A stretch of 55,448 bases of DNA, from NCBI RefSeq assembly GCF_900188165.1, contig NZ_FZOS01000024.1, forward strand, positions 1-55,448. The letters are read 5' to 3'. The DNA is from Edaphosphingomonas laterariae (GTDB lineage Bacteria; Pseudomonadota; Alphaproteobacteria; Sphingomonadales; Sphingomonadaceae). A program made the position numbers and the translations under genes. Below are positions 55,431 through 55,448 of the stretch, in pieces. Within the stretch, counting starts at the first letter, position 1, and the number at the start of each line of letters is the position of its first letter. Below the pieces are notes generated by a model, which did no database searches, was not told the DNA's origin, and saw only the letters and a list, made by a program, of their open reading frames with translations.

Positions 55431-55448
55431 GTGGAAGGGGAAGTGCTG
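55431..55448 (+). CDS. Possible start of an IS66-type transposase accessory gene (partial)
   Basis: GGAGG lies 5 bases before GTG 55431, giving (M)EGEVL before the window ends. IS66-family TnpA/OrfA proteins often begin M-E-x-E-V-L, so an insertion sequence may start around 55360-55375. Six codons cannot prove this. Confidence 0.3.

Overview
The window looks like chromosomal DNA of a high-GC alphaproteobacterium, most likely Sphingomonadaceae. The support is indirect: a large TonB-dependent receptor beside a sulfotransferase-like gene and a TPR-hydroxylase gene, a cta/cox operon running into SURF1 and thrC, and a sphingomonad-type extragenic palindrome. The species is not identifiable from the sequence alone.

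Two parts are joined at a tRNA-Gly(GCC) gene at 16772-16846. Everything left of the tRNA 3' end (about 1-16770) looks like the right-hand part of an integrated mobilizable or conjugative element. From left to right it holds: the 3' end of an IS5-family insertion that has cut a type III-like adenine methyltransferase gene; a leftward defence-like operon (HigA-type regulator, PLD/SNF2-type helicase, DUF4391 protein, truncated methyltransferase); a rightward mobilization operon (unknown 161-aa protein, VirD4/TraG coupling protein carrying a C-terminal J-domain, an open frame made of hairpin-forming repeats, MobC, relaxase, and a Pro/Lys-rich product in another frame); small accessory genes (62-aa protein, membrane protein, lipoprotein, LuxR-type regulator, an AT-rich 62-aa orphan); and ardC anti-restriction with a Cys-rich small protein. 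No integrase and no mating-pair-formation genes are visible, so the other end lies outside the window.

From the tRNA rightwards (16847-55320) the content is ordinary core genome: CnoX-like thioredoxin/Lon-substrate-domain/Trm112 operon; TonB receptor, sulfotransferase-like and TPR-hydroxylase cluster; clpB with a heat-shock type promoter; an M16 peptidase; a six-gene leftward DUF4129-DUF4350-MoxR-DUF58-SpoIIM-RDD operon; class II aldolase; rpsU and an FKBP isomerase; a leftward pyrE-serine hydrolase-pdxJ-acpS-lepB-AI-2E transporter run; the cytochrome c oxidase operon ctaC-ctaD-ctaB-39 aa-ctaG-ctaE-DUF983-SURF1; then thrC, a processing-peptidase-like M16 gene and an RlmI-like methyltransferase. 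The last ~120 bp hold a palindrome and possibly the first codons of an IS66-type transposase gene.

The most unusual signal is at 8649-9040, between the coupling protein and mobC. About 14 short hairpins with different stem sequences sit roughly every 29 nt. Most of them keep the same reading frame and encode a degenerate 10-residue repeat. An IncP/T-border-like nic sequence lies just upstream, and three copies of a CATAC-N4-GTATG palindrome are scattered over the transfer region.
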